Positions 12,227 through 21,250 of a stretch of DNA of 23,972 bases are shown one piece after another. How positions within the stretch are numbered: position 1 is the stretch's first letter; each line of letters starts with the position of its first letter. The notes beneath the pieces were generated by a model, which saw only the letters and a list, made by a program, of their open reading frames with translations, did not search any database and was not told the origin of the DNA. The position numbers and the translations under genes were made by a program. The stretch covers positions 1-23,972 of the forward strand of contig CAMNPA010000005.1 of NCBI GenBank assembly GCA_946547205.1, given 5' to 3'. The stretch comes from an uncultured Selenomonadales bacterium (GTDB lineage Bacteria; Bacillota; Negativicutes; Selenomonadales; Selenomonadaceae).

Positions 12227-14207
12227 AGGATTCGGTGCGCTCGGCAAGACTTTGGGTCTTCAAACTGACGAAAAAAAATTACCGCCGCCGCCAAAAGGTC
12301 AAGCAAGCGCACCGTATAATTTTGTTTCGTTGCCGGCGAAAATGTTGCCCGCGCCGTTTGAACTTGAAAAAAATTTCCGCGATTACGTTCAGAAATACGG
12401 CAAGCTTAGCGGAGAAATTTTGTTGACAATCGAAACGTTGACGCCAATTTTTATCGGCGGGAACGAGCCGAAAAATTTTGCGCCCGTTGACGTGCCGATA
12501 ATTCCCGGCAGTTCATTGCGCGGCATGTTCAAAAATATTTTTAAAATCGTGACGTGCGGAACATTTCGCGGGCAACAAGACTTCAACGACGAGCACATTT
12601 ATTTTCGCTGTCTGATGAGCACAAGACAAATGCCGGCGTGGACTAAAGATTTGCATGATCGTTACGAAAAGCGAATGGTCAGAACCGTTGTTGACGACGA
12701 CGGCAAGAAACGTCTGGTTAAAAATGCGCGACCGGGCTTTTTGATTCGCAGGAAGCAGGACGGGAAATATTTTATCGCGCCGTCAAAATTTACGAGTGAC
12801 CGCAAAGACGATTATATTTTGATGAAAGATTTTCAAGCTCTTTATGGCGATGTGAAGTTCAAAGATTCTCGGATTCATTGGGTCGAATCAGTAGCGTATT
12901 GTTTGACGGGCAATCAGTGGGCAAATAATTCGCAAAATCTTTTGGACGCGGCGGCTTACAAGGCTTACAAGGAAAGTGTGAAGGAGATTAACGACAAGTG
13001 GAAAGCCGGCTTGTTGACAGATGAGCAACATCAGCAGGCGATAAACGACATAAGCAAGGGCAAGCAGATCGTTCGATATACGAAGCTGGAATATATTGAT
13101 CCGTGTCGCGGTAATTGGCTTGAGGTGCCCGATGAAGTTCAGCGTTCGTATCGGGACGACAGAAATCGCGGCGGCGTCGACTTGTTCAAGGACAAAAAAA
13201 GTATTTTGCAAGGCGAGAGACGTGAACGGCTTATTGGCGAAGATTTTCCGGAAATTGACACGTTAATTCCTTGCCATTTTCTCACGGACGGCGAAAAAGT
13301 TACGGCGTTCGGGCACGGGCAATGTTTCCGCATTCCTTACGAACATCGAATCGGCGAGGCGGTTCCGAAAAGTTTGCAATCGGATGAAGTCGTTGATTTT
13401 GCCGATGCGGTTTTCGGACGCGAGAAACATTGGGCGAGCCGAATTTACTTTGAAGACGCGACTCCCGAAAATTTTTCCGAGCTGAAAACAAATGCGGCAC
13501 ATGCGCTCATGCAACCTAATCCGACTTCGTATCAGCTCTATCTTAAGCAGGGCAAAGGAGTTTTGAACGATTGGGACGCCGACAACGCGCGAATTCGCGG
13601 TTACAAACTTTATTGGCACAACGCCTATCGTGATTGGCATGCAAATCAATCGGAGCTGAAGTTGAATCAAGAGCGCATTCGGAAAAATTTGGAGCCGTTG
13701 ATTGAAGACATCACGCCGATTGACAAAGGCAGCACGTTCACGGCGAAGATTCGTTTCAAAAATTTAAGCGCGGTTGAACTTGGAGCGTTGATGATGATTT
13801 TTAATTTGAACGACGCGAAAAATCCTGCGTACAAAATCGGAAAGGGCAAACCTTTCGGCTTCGGGAGCGTCAGAATCACGCCGAGGCTTTACGTTGAGGA
13901 CGATTCGACTTACGCGCAACTTTTCGGAGCGGACGGTTGGCAAAATCCTTATCGCGAAAAAAATTCCGCCGAATATCTTGACGAGTTCAAGGATCATTTG
14001 AAACGTCGCGACATGATGAAGACGTGGAAAAAAGTTATGGACGAGCTGACAAAAATTTTGGATTGGACGCCGGCTGAGCTTGATGGCTGGAATGATTACG
14101 TTAAGCAGATGCGCGGAAATGTTTCTGCAAAAGATGAGGTCGACGAACGATTTAAACAGCGCGCGCCGTTGCCGCCGATTAAAACGATTTTCGAGGTAGT
14201 GAAATGA
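12213..14207 (+). CDS. Large RAMP protein, TIGR03986 type (Cas7 with insertion)
   Basis: A 664-residue RAMP. After a Pro-rich N-terminus (KKLPPPPKGQ), a Cas7-type start appears: LTPIFIGGNEP, then VPIIPGSSLRGMFKNIFK (about 78-111). A long insertion follows, with FGHGQCFRIPYEHRIG (365-380), DFADAVFG then ASRIYFEDA (394-415) and PTSYQLYLKQ then RIRGYKLYWHN (436-469). The fold is closed by KIGKGKPFGFGSVRI (540-553), the glycine-rich loop. These segments match the TIGR03986 family of CRISPR RAMP proteins as I remember it. In III-D2-type complexes a Cas7 with a large insertion sits at one end of the backbone. No Asp is visible at the Csm3 catalytic position. The stop overlaps the cas6 start (ATGA). 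Confidence 0.8.
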   Translation: MATFKGFGALGKTLGLQTDEKKLPPPPKGQASAPYNFVSLPAKMLPAPFELEKNFRDYVQKYGKLSGEILLTIETLTPIFIGGNEPKNFAPVDVPIIPGSSLRGMFKNIFKIVTCGTFRGQQDFNDEHIYFRCLMSTRQMPAWTKDLHDRYEKRMVRTVVDDDGKKRLVKNARPGFLIRRKQDGKYFIAPSKFTSDRKDDYILMKDFQALYGDVKFKDSRIHWVESVAYCLTGNQWANNSQNLLDAAAYKAYKESVKEINDKWKAGLLTDEQHQQAINDISKGKQIVRYTKLEYIDPCRGNWLEVPDEVQRSYRDDRNRGGVDLFKDKKSILQGERRERLIGEDFPEIDTLIPCHFLTDGEKVTAFGHGQCFRIPYEHRIGEAVPKSLQSDEVVDFADAVFGREKHWASRIYFEDATPENFSELKTNAAHALMQPNPTSYQLYLKQGKGVLNDWDADNARIRGYKLYWHNAYRDWHANQSELKLNQERIRKNLEPLIEDITPIDKGSTFTAKIRFKNLSAVELGALMMIFNLNDAKNPAYKIGKGKPFGFGSVRITPRLYVEDDSTYAQLFGADGWQNPYREKNSAEYLDEFKDHLKRRDMMKTWKKVMDELTKILDWTPAELDGWNDYVKQMRGNVSAKDEVDERFKQRAPLPPIKTIFEVVK

Positions 14208-15016
14208 TCGGAGCGATTGTCTACGTTTTGCGTGCGGAAAATTCTGCGCAAATGTCGTTCATCAACGGGCGGCTCATGCACGCGGCGTTTTTCAACATCA
14301 TCAACAATTTTTCGCGCGAACTCGGCGACTTCATTCATAACGAGCTGAACATTAAACCGTTTACGGTGTCGTTCATTGAACCCGTCGGAAAAATTTCGAG
14401 CAGCGGCGGACGTTGGCAAGTTCGGCGCGGCGACAGATTTTTTTGGCGTGTGACGTGTTTGGACGCGGAAATTTTACGAGCGGCGTTGAGCGTGCAGATT
14501 GATGAAAAAATTCAGGCAGGCGCGTTGAATTTGCGAGTCGATGAAATCATTTGCAATGCAGAGGTTCGCGCTGATTCGGGCGTCGTCGAAATTGAGGATT
14601 TTATTTCGGACGTGAAAAAAATTCCGTCGTTCCGTGAAATCGGTTTTAACTTCGTGTCGCCGGTATCGTTCCGCGTTGATGACTTTGACGCGCCGTATCC
14701 GAGAGCCGAATTAATTTTCTCGTCGTTAGCCGATAAGTGGACGCAAGCACAAATGCCGGCGGTCGTCGACAAAAAAATTATTCGCGAACTCGCAACGCAG
14801 ATTCGATTGACGCAGTGGCACGGGCAGAGCAGAAAATTTTATCTTTCACGCGACAGAGGCACGCTGGCATTTTTCGGGAAATTTTTCTTCAACGTCGAGA
14901 ACTTGCCAAATGACGTGCGCAAGGCGTTTCTGTTGCTCGCCAAGTTTGGAGAATTTGCAGGAGTCGGACGATTGACGGGACAAGGTTTCGGGCAAGTGCG
15001 CATCATTGCCGAATGA
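14204..15016 (+). CDS. cas6: Cas6 crRNA-processing endoribonuclease
   Basis: A 270-residue protein with the two ferredoxin-like halves of Cas6. The N-terminal half has LMHAAFFNII with H26, a good candidate for the catalytic His. The second half has FNFVSPVSFR (about 148-157) and the C-terminal glycine-rich loop FGEFAGVGRLTGQGFGQVRI (248-267) that grips the repeat RNA. Cas6 cuts array transcripts at the 3' base of the repeat hairpin; in the local repeat this leaves exactly UUUGAAAC as tag. It should also process both mini-arrays, which keep the hairpin. Last gene of the operon, followed by a terminator. Confidence 0.9.
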   Translation: MIGAIVYVLRAENSAQMSFINGRLMHAAFFNIINNFSRELGDFIHNELNIKPFTVSFIEPVGKISSSGGRWQVRRGDRFFWRVTCLDAEILRAALSVQIDEKIQAGALNLRVDEIICNAEVRADSGVVEIEDFISDVKKIPSFREIGFNFVSPVSFRVDDFDAPYPRAELIFSSLADKWTQAQMPAVVDKKIIRELATQIRLTQWHGQSRKFYLSRDRGTLAFFGKFFFNVENLPNDVRKAFLLLAKFGEFAGVGRLTGQGFGQVRIIAE

Positions 15017-15028
15017 AAAATTATAAAA

Positions 15029-15062
15029 AACACCTTCCAATTTGAATCGGAAGGTGCTTTTT
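15029..15062. terminator. Bidirectional terminator between cas6 and fdnI
   Basis: A perfect 8-bp stem CACCTTCC/GGAAGGTG (15031-15038 with 15049-15056) has T runs on the plus side and on the minus side. It ends the cas operon and the convergent fdh operon. Confidence 0.85.
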
Positions 15063-15084
15063 GTTTTGAGGTTACGCCCGCGAA

Positions 15085-15765
15085 TCAACTTGCTCTGTCA
15101 ATTTCTTTCTTCGTGACGGTGCCTTTGTCAATGAGTTCGTCGACCCACGCGCCGTGATGATGAACAGCATATCGAGCCGAGATTGATCCTTGCGTCATGC
15201 CGCGCACCGAGTCGGGATTTTGAACGACTGCAAGATAGATGTGCGCAAGAGCCGCCGCGAATCCCAGAGCCGCCGCGATTGAGTGAATCGGAATCATCCA
15301 GGCGCGAATCGAATTGTCAATGTGACCGCTGCCGAGCCACATTATCAAGCCGCTCACGACGAGCAATGCCCAAATCGCCGCTTGCAAAAGGATGTTGATT
15401 TTTTCGCCGCCGTTGTAAAAAGTTTGCTTGGGCATTCTTGGTTCGCCGCCAATCAACGTGAACGGGAACTTCAGCAGGAAAATCAAATCGTCGCGATTGA
15501 AACTGAACGCTTGCTTAATCATCATGCCGTAACCTTCGCGGGCGATGAGCAGTCCGATAATCGGCGTCGCGATGAAAATTATCGCAAAGAATCTGTGCGC
15601 GTATTGAAGTGTTTTCGCGCCGAAAATGTTGTACAGGAAAAGAAACGAGTCGGCGTAAAGCGGAAGAGCCGTCAAGAACAGCATGAGGAACGAGACCGCG
15701 TTGAGCCAATGACAAAGCATGAAACTTTTCTGATGGCGCGGAACATATCGATTGTCAATCAACAT
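15085..15765 (-). CDS. fdnI: Formate dehydrogenase cytochrome b subunit
   Basis: Membrane subunit that takes electrons from the iron-sulfur subunit and passes them to the quinone pool. It has 226 residues with four hydrophobic segments. The haem-ligand pattern of E. coli FdnI is visible: H19 (CHWLNA), H57 (QYAHRFF), H161 (PIHSIAA) and H175 (LAHIYL), the last two 14 residues apart as in the family. ATG at 15765 is 10 nt from AAAGGAG; a GTG at 15774 overlapping the fdnH stop is the alternative and adds three residues. It is the last gene of the operon. Confidence 0.9.
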   Translation of the reverse strand: MLIDNRYVPRHQKSFMLCHWLNAVSFLMLFLTALPLYADSFLFLYNIFGAKTLQYAHRFFAIIFIATPIIGLLIAREGYGMMIKQAFSFNRDDLIFLLKFPFTLIGGEPRMPKQTFYNGGEKINILLQAAIWALLVVSGLIMWLGSGHIDNSIRAWMIPIHSIAAALGFAAALAHIYLAVVQNPDSVRGMTQGSISARYAVHHHGAWVDELIDKGTVTKKEIDRAS

Positions 15766-15770
15766 TTCAA

Positions 15771-16556
15771 TCACGCTCCTTTCTTGCCGATAAGTTTATT
15801 TAAGACCATCAAGCCTGCGAGACCTGCCGCAGCTCCGACGCCTGCAATTTTTCCGAGCGGACGAATGTAATCGCGCCACAGATCGATTGATGCCGGAGTT
15901 CTCGGATCAGCGGGCAGTCCGTAAATTTCGGGCGGTTCCGGCAAAACGTACATCATATGAGTTCCGCCAACGCCGTTTGGTTTGACGCCGTAAAGTTGCG
16001 CGTTCGGATGATTCATGCGGACTTCCTTGAGACGTTCTTCAGCGAGTTGAGTCATCGCCGACTTTGTGCCGAAAGCGATAGCTTCCGCCGTGCAAGTTTT
16101 CGCGCAGGAAGGAATCATGCCGTGTTCGATGCGGTCGAAACATAAATCGCACTTCGTCGACTTGTTGCGGTCAGGATCGATTCGCGGCACATTAAACGGA
16201 CAATTCGTCCTGCAGTAGCCGCAGCCGACACATTTACTCTCGTCAATGACGACAGCTCCGCTCTCTTTCTGCGAAATGGCGTGTTCCGGGCAGCCGAGCA
16301 TACAAGCAGGTTTCGCGCAGTGCATACACTGAAATTTTATGAAGTCCCAATGAAATTTTCCGCCGGCATCAACGCGCTCATTCATCTTGATTAAATTCCA
16401 AGTCGTGGACGTCAAATCGGCGTGCGATTGATATTGACCTTTGAAAGGCGTCGACATATCGGCGGGCAAATCGTGCCATTGTTTGCAGGCGACCATGCAC
16501 GCGCGACAAGCCGAACATCGTGCCACGTCGTGAAGCATTGCCATTTCTGTTGCCAT
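15771..16556 (-). CDS. fdnH: Formate dehydrogenase iron-sulfur subunit
   Basis: Electron-transfer subunit linking the catalytic subunit to cytochrome b. It has 261 residues with sixteen Cys in four clusters: 14/17/20/24, 77/80/85/89, 109/112/115/119 and 136/139/151/155. The C-terminus (AGVGAAAGLAGLMVLNKLI) is a single membrane anchor, as in FdnH. ATG at 16556 lies 8 nt after AGGAG, better than GTG at 16565. The ribosome site overlaps the fdhE stop. It sits between fdhE and fdnI in the minus-strand operon. Confidence 0.92.
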   Translation of the reverse strand: MATEMAMLHDVARCSACRACMVACKQWHDLPADMSTPFKGQYQSHADLTSTTWNLIKMNERVDAGGKFHWDFIKFQCMHCAKPACMLGCPEHAISQKESGAVVIDESKCVGCGYCRTNCPFNVPRIDPDRNKSTKCDLCFDRIEHGMIPSCAKTCTAEAIAFGTKSAMTQLAEERLKEVRMNHPNAQLYGVKPNGVGGTHMMYVLPEPPEIYGLPADPRTPASIDLWRDYIRPLGKIAGVGAAAGLAGLMVLNKLIGKKGA

Positions 16557-16567
16557 AGTTATCACTC

Positions 16568-17299
16568 CTATTCAAGTTCAACGGCTCCAACTTTACGCAA
16601 AGATTTTTCTTCTGCCATCAAATCCAAATGCAACGTCGTCCAGTCGCGCAAGTAAATATTTTCTTCGTCTTCCGCGCTGTAAGTTTTCAAGTAACAGTTG
16701 CACTCTTCGCAAACGTCAAGCCGCATTTTGGAATCCAATTCGAGAATGTGAATTCGTTCGAGATTTTCGTTGCCGCAATATGGACAGCCGAGCCGGTGCC
16801 AATTCCACAGCGTGTGACAGCCGCCGCAAAGCAGGTATCGTGCGCGCCCGTCGTTGAATTTTTTCAGTTGAGCCATCGTCGGACGCCTGCCGCATATCGG
16901 GCAATAATTTTTCTGCCAATCGTCGCGCTCCCAACGTTTCAATTCAGCGGGAACGAGTTTATCGACTGCCGTCCAAAAAATTTTCCGCGTCAAAGTTTTG
17001 TTGAGGTCTTCGTGCTCCGAAAAAAATTTTTCCGCCGACTGATTGTCCTGCTGAAGAAGTTTTTCGGCGAGTTCATACGGCACAAAATTTTTCGTCGCGT
17101 CGAGAATTTGCCGTAGAAAATTTTCACGCTGCAGAAGCGGCACGCCGTCTTTGACAAGCTCTAAAACTTTTTCACGCGGCGGGAAGTTCAGCGGTTGAAT
17201 TGCCGAAAATTGCTCGTCCAATTCCCGATGAAAGTCCGCAATCTCACGCAGAAAGTTATGCGCGTCAAGGTAAGTCTCAAGCGTTTGAATCTTGCTCAT
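16568..17299 (-). CDS. fdhE: FdhE, formate dehydrogenase accessory protein
   Basis: Cytoplasmic maturation factor for Tat-exported formate dehydrogenase. It has 243 residues: a helical N-terminal half and a C-terminal half with four CxxC knuckles (C133/C136 in CPICGRRP, C158/C161 in CGGCH, C172/C175 in CPYCG, C197/C200 in CEECN) of rubredoxin type. ATG at 17299 with AAGG upstream is preferred to GTG at 17305. It lies between fdnG and fdnH, splitting the structural genes, unlike the E. coli order. Confidence 0.93.
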   Translation of the reverse strand: MSKIQTLETYLDAHNFLREIADFHRELDEQFSAIQPLNFPPREKVLELVKDGVPLLQRENFLRQILDATKNFVPYELAEKLLQQDNQSAEKFFSEHEDLNKTLTRKIFWTAVDKLVPAELKRWERDDWQKNYCPICGRRPTMAQLKKFNDGRARYLLCGGCHTLWNWHRLGCPYCGNENLERIHILELDSKMRLDVCEECNCYLKTYSAEDEENIYLRDWTTLHLDLMAEEKSLRKVGAVELE

Positions 17300-17301
17300 G
17301 G

Positions 17302-20300
17302 TCACGCCTTCTTGATGTCAATCAGACACGCTTTGAACTCTTGCGACTGCGCGTTGGGATCGAGTGCGTCGATTGTGATGTAGTTGCCGCTTGGCCCGGT
17401 TGACAGTCCTTTGAATCCCCAATTGTAAGGCTGCCACGTTACGAAAACTTCTTCGCCGTTGATGTTCAGCGGCTTGATTCGATTCGTGACCATAGCCTTT
17501 TCTCTAATCTGCGCACGGACTGAACGAACGATAACTTCATCGCCGTTTTTGATGCCGAGTTTTTCCGCGAGCTTAACGGGCATTTCGATAAACGGTTCCT
17601 TGACGAGTTCATTAAGCCAAGTGATGTGCCGCGTGATAGTTCCGCTACACCAATGTTCGCAAAGACTTGACGAGCAGAGCACGTAAGGAAATTCGTCCTT
17701 CGAGCCGATTTTTTGCAAGTCGGGCATACGCGGATAAATGACGCACGGGCTAAATTGCGCGTTGTCGTTGATGTGCAGAGCGTTTCGAGTTGGCGACTCA
17801 ACCGGCTCATAAAATTCGGGAATCGGGCCGTCAACGGGCGTTGAGGAGCTGTCGCGAGTTTGACCGTTTTCAACGTCTTTATAACTTGCCGCGAAAATTC
17901 TGCCGACGCCTTCGCCGACCATGCGGAACGGTTTTTGACCGGCGGGCGTATCAGGAGCTGCAGTAAGACTTCCGACATCGGGACGGTCGTAGCCTTCCCA
18001 AACTTTTTTCTCGGCGTTCCACCAGACGATTTTTTTATCGGGATTAATCGGGTTGCCGTGTTCGTCGCAGGACGCGCGATTGTACAGCAGATGAATATTA
18101 TCGGGCCACACCCAACCATAGCCGGGATAAATGCCCATGCCGCCGGGATCTTCTTGCCCGCGACGTTTAGCCATATGAACATCGCCATCACGAGTGACGC
18201 CCGCATAAATCCACATGCCGGAATTTGTCGTGCCGTCGTCTTTGATTTCGCCAATGCCGTTGAGAAGTTTGCCCGTCGACAAATCGTAGCCGTTGACTTC
18301 GCGCATGATGTGTTCGACCATGTGCTCCTGCGGATAATTCCACGTTAACAGCTGAATCGGCTTATCTTTCGGGTCGTTTGAATCGGCGTAAAGTTCACGA
18401 ATTTTTTTCCAGAGCATGTCGAGAATCAGATAATCGGGCTTTGAATCTCCGAGCGGGTCCGGGCCTTTCATGCGCCATTGAATCATCCGCATAGAATTTG
18501 TCATCGTGCCTTCGCGCTCAAGATAAGAACATGCGGGCAAGAAAATGACTTCGGTTTGAATGTCTTTCGGGTCAATCGGATCGCCTTCGGGACTGTCGGG
18601 ACGTTCCCAGAAACTTGCCGTCTCGTTCAAGTACAAATCTTCAACAATGACGCTGTCGAGTTTTCTCATGCCGCGATGAACGTTGCCGATATTCGGATTT
18701 GAAACCATGGGATTTTGTCCGGCGAAGTAAATGCATTTCATCTTGCCTTCAATCGCCTTTTCAAATTGGACGTAAATCGAATCGTTCTGCGTAGTATTTC
18801 TGATTGGCAGCAGTCCGAAGCAGTAATCGTTCTCCTTAGTCGCCGCGTCGCCGAACCACGCTTTGAGCAGATTAATCAAAAATTTTGCTCTGAACGTGCC
18901 GCTGTTCTGCGTCCACTTGGCAAGCGTGTTAGTTTTTTCGGTCGGCCACGGCAGATAGCCCGGAAAATATTGGAACATGATGCCGTAGTCGGTTGAGGCT
19001 TGAACGTTCGGTTGACCGCGCATCGCATCGATACCGCCGCCGGGCACGCCAATATTTCCGCGCAGGAGTTGCAGCACCGTGAAGCAGCGAATATTTTCAA
19101 CGCCGATTGTGTGTTGCGTCATGCCGAGCGCGTACATGAAAACTGCAGGCTTAACGCTTGAATAAAGTTCCGCCGCGAATTTAATATCAGCGACACTTGC
19201 GCCCGTGATGTTCGAGACGACTTCAAAGGTGTAGCGTTCGTAATGTTTCTTCAAAATGCTCATGACGGTATTCGGCGCGAAAAGGTCGGCGGAGCGCATA
19301 GGTTTGCCGTTCGCGTCGACTTGATATTTCCACGTCGTCATATCGTACTTGCGAGTTTTTTCGTTGTAGCCGCTGAAAATTCCGTCGTCGAAGCCGAAAT
19401 TCGGATCAATCAGCATGTAAGCGTTGGTGTGCAGTCTGATATATTGTTCGTCGTATTTGTGATTTTGGATAACGTAGTTGATAATCGCGCCGAGGAACGC
19501 AATATCGGTGCCGGGACGAATTTGGATGAAGTAATCGGCAATCTTTGAAGTGCGCGTGAATCGAACATCGACGTGCATAATCTTCAAGCCGTTTTTCTTC
19601 GCCTTCATGAGATTTTTCAAGCCCATCGGGTGGCATTCGGCAATGTTTGAACCTTCGACCCAAGCGAGTTTCGTATTCTTCAAGTCGTACCAAGGATTGG
19701 TCATTGCGCCGCGACCAAATGCCGCACTCATTGCCGGCGGAGTGTTTGCGTGACAGACGCGCGTTTGATTGTCCAGCGACATTGCGCCAAGTGTGCGGAA
19801 AATTTTCGTGAGCTGATAACATTCCTCGTTGTTGACTTGAGAGCCGCCGATAAGTCCGATGGCGTCGGTGCGTTGAACTTTGACGGATTCGCCGTTGATG
19901 GTTTCGGTGTCAATCCAATTTTCGTCGCGAGCTTTTTTCAGTGCACGGGCAGCACGTTCAATCGCCTCGTCCCAAGAAATTTCCTGCCAACTGGTCGCGC
20001 CCGGTGCACGGTACATCGGCTTAGTCGTTCGGTGAGTAGCGTCGTTCGGAATTTGCGCGTAGCCGAGACCTTTCGGGCACAGTCCGCCGAAATTAACCGG
20101 GCAATCGCTTGCGCCTTCGAGCTGAATCAATTTGCCGTCCTTGACGTAGCCGATTTGACCGCAACCGCATGCGCAAAAGTGACAGACCGACGTAAATTCC
20201 TTCGCGCCGCTGAGCTTGAAAGTTTTTGTGGCAGCGTGCACTTGCGGCAAGTCGAGACCGAGACCGGACAGCGCGAGCCCGATACTTCCAAGCCCTGTAG

Positions 20301-20331
20301 CTTTCAAGAAAGTTCGCCTGCTCAAATCCAT
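17302..20331 (-). CDS. fdnG: Formate dehydrogenase catalytic subunit, Cys form, Tat-exported
   Basis: Molybdenum- or tungsten-bis-MGD enzyme that oxidises formate to CO2, placed outside the membrane by a twin-arginine signal (SRRTFLK at 4-10, hydrophobic core, cleavage near VHAA). It has 1009 residues, close to E. coli FdnG. The 4Fe-4S motif is C50, C53, C57 and C85. The active site reads NQTRVCHANTPP with C193 where E. coli has selenocysteine, followed by H194. FGRGAMTNPWYDLKN (205-219) is typical. The frame is open throughout, so no Sec recoding is needed. ATG follows AGGAG, and fdhD ends 12 bp upstream. Confidence 0.95.
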   Translation of the reverse strand: MDLSRRTFLKATGLGSIGLALSGLGLDLPQVHAATKTFKLSGAKEFTSVCHFCACGCGQIGYVKDGKLIQLEGASDCPVNFGGLCPKGLGYAQIPNDATHRTTKPMYRAPGATSWQEISWDEAIERAARALKKARDENWIDTETINGESVKVQRTDAIGLIGGSQVNNEECYQLTKIFRTLGAMSLDNQTRVCHANTPPAMSAAFGRGAMTNPWYDLKNTKLAWVEGSNIAECHPMGLKNLMKAKKNGLKIMHVDVRFTRTSKIADYFIQIRPGTDIAFLGAIINYVIQNHKYDEQYIRLHTNAYMLIDPNFGFDDGIFSGYNEKTRKYDMTTWKYQVDANGKPMRSADLFAPNTVMSILKKHYERYTFEVVSNITGASVADIKFAAELYSSVKPAVFMYALGMTQHTIGVENIRCFTVLQLLRGNIGVPGGGIDAMRGQPNVQASTDYGIMFQYFPGYLPWPTEKTNTLAKWTQNSGTFRAKFLINLLKAWFGDAATKENDYCFGLLPIRNTTQNDSIYVQFEKAIEGKMKCIYFAGQNPMVSNPNIGNVHRGMRKLDSVIVEDLYLNETASFWERPDSPEGDPIDPKDIQTEVIFLPACSYLEREGTMTNSMRMIQWRMKGPDPLGDSKPDYLILDMLWKKIRELYADSNDPKDKPIQLLTWNYPQEHMVEHIMREVNGYDLSTGKLLNGIGEIKDDGTTNSGMWIYAGVTRDGDVHMAKRRGQEDPGGMGIYPGYGWVWPDNIHLLYNRASCDEHGNPINPDKKIVWWNAEKKVWEGYDRPDVGSLTAAPDTPAGQKPFRMVGEGVGRIFAASYKDVENGQTRDSSSTPVDGPIPEFYEPVESPTRNALHINDNAQFSPCVIYPRMPDLQKIGSKDEFPYVLCSSSLCEHWCSGTITRHITWLNELVKEPFIEMPVKLAEKLGIKNGDEVIVRSVRAQIREKAMVTNRIKPLNINGEEVFVTWQPYNWGFKGLSTGPSGNYITIDALDPNAQSQEFKACLIDIKKA

Positions 20332-20343
20332 AAGTCATCACTC

Positions 20344-21072
20344 CTAACTTAATACAATACGTTGAGGATTTGTATAAATGCAAAAAGAACCCGCAGCCAA
20401 TCTAGCCGCGAGTGTGATGCCGAATTTGTTTGCCAAGCTGATTGAAAGAGTAGTTGGCACGGATTTTGCGAGGACGGCGGGAATTTTCATGCGCGCGAGT
20501 TTCTGAATCATTTCGCAAGAGCAACGTCCGCTGAAGATTATAATTTTGTCGGTTAGGTCGACGCGGTTGCGAATGCTCCAGCCGTAAAGTTTATCGAAAA
20601 CGTTATGCCGCCCGACATCTTCGCGAAAGACTAAAATTTTTTTTCCGTCAGACAAAATGCCGCTGTGCACGCCGTTAGTTTTATCGTGCGTCGTCGAGAG
20701 TTCGCTCAAAAGTTTGTCGGCGCAATTCAAAATTTCTTTGGCGACAAAGCGAACGTCGCGACTAAAATTTTTCTCGGTGCTGTCGTCGTCAATGCCGCGT
20801 TGATTCGTTGTGACATTTGCCACAAAATTTGCCGCGTCGACAGAAATTTTCTCAACGTCGTCGATTGAACGGAGCTTGCCTGCCTGCGCGAGACTTCCGA
20901 TAATCAAATCTTCCACATCGCCGGGCGAGCAAAAGCATTCGGAAAATTTCTTGCCGTTTAGGAAAATCTCAAGCGCAATTTCAATCGCAGTAAGCTTTTC
21001 GTCCGCGACAAAAATATTTTCCGCCGCCGAATATCGATTGACCTTGCAACTTATCATTTCGCGCGCTTTCAT
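20344..21072 (-). CDS. fdhD: FdhD, sulfur-transfer maturation factor for formate dehydrogenase
   Basis: Carries sulfur to the bis-MGD cofactor of formate dehydrogenase. It has 242 residues with ECFCSPGDVEDLIIGSL (45-61), TNGVHSG (132-138), FREDVGRHNVFDKLYG (149-164) and SGRCSCEMIQK (181-191). The CxxC loop expected around residues 90-120 (as in E. coli FdhD) is not present; that segment reads TTNQRGIDDDSTEKNF. Either this lineage uses other Cys (for example CSC at 184-186) or transfer works differently. First gene of the fdh operon, with a GGGGG-type ribosome site and a predicted Crp/Fnr-class promoter. Confidence 0.92.
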   Translation of the reverse strand: MKAREMISCKVNRYSAAENIFVADEKLTAIEIALEIFLNGKKFSECFCSPGDVEDLIIGSLAQAGKLRSIDDVEKISVDAANFVANVTTNQRGIDDDSTEKNFSRDVRFVAKEILNCADKLLSELSTTHDKTNGVHSGILSDGKKILVFREDVGRHNVFDKLYGWSIRNRVDLTDKIIIFSGRCSCEMIQKLARMKIPAVLAKSVPTTLSISLANKFGITLAARLAAGSFCIYTNPQRIVLS

Positions 21073-21093
21073 GACATCAGCCCCCTTGCGAAA

Positions 21094-21136
21094 ATTTTAT
21101 CACGAAATTTTTTCGGCGTATGTGACAATCGTAACA
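21094..21136 (-). promoter_or_regulatory. fdh operon promoter with Crp/Fnr-type site at -41.5
   Basis: Minus strand TGA-TAAAAT has its -10 at 21094-21099, with no good -35. TGTGACAATCGTAACA (21121-21136), a TGTGA-N6-TAACA near-palindrome, is centred 41.5 bp from the predicted start at 21087. That is the class II activator position and would make up for the missing -35. Confidence 0.5.
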
Positions 21137-21173
21137 GCAACGATTTTTATTCTACAAGAAGATCGCCAAAAAT

Positions 21174-21210
21174 AGAAAAAGCCTGCACTCGAATTTTAAA
21201 GTGCAGGCTG
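21174..21210 (-). terminator. Terminator downstream of the envelope gene
   Basis: A perfect 10-bp stem AGCCTGCACT/AGTGCAGGCT (21180-21189 with 21200-21209), followed on the minus strand by TTTTTC. It insulates the fdh operon from the gene at 21251-23791. Confidence 0.85.
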
Positions 21211-21250
21211 TAGAAAAAGCATCTTCAAACCATAATCGAATCGGGCGATG

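Noticed and set aside
17302..20331. Selenocysteine recoding in formate dehydrogenase
   Set aside because: The active-site codon encodes Cys (residue 193) and there is no in-frame TGA before the final stop.
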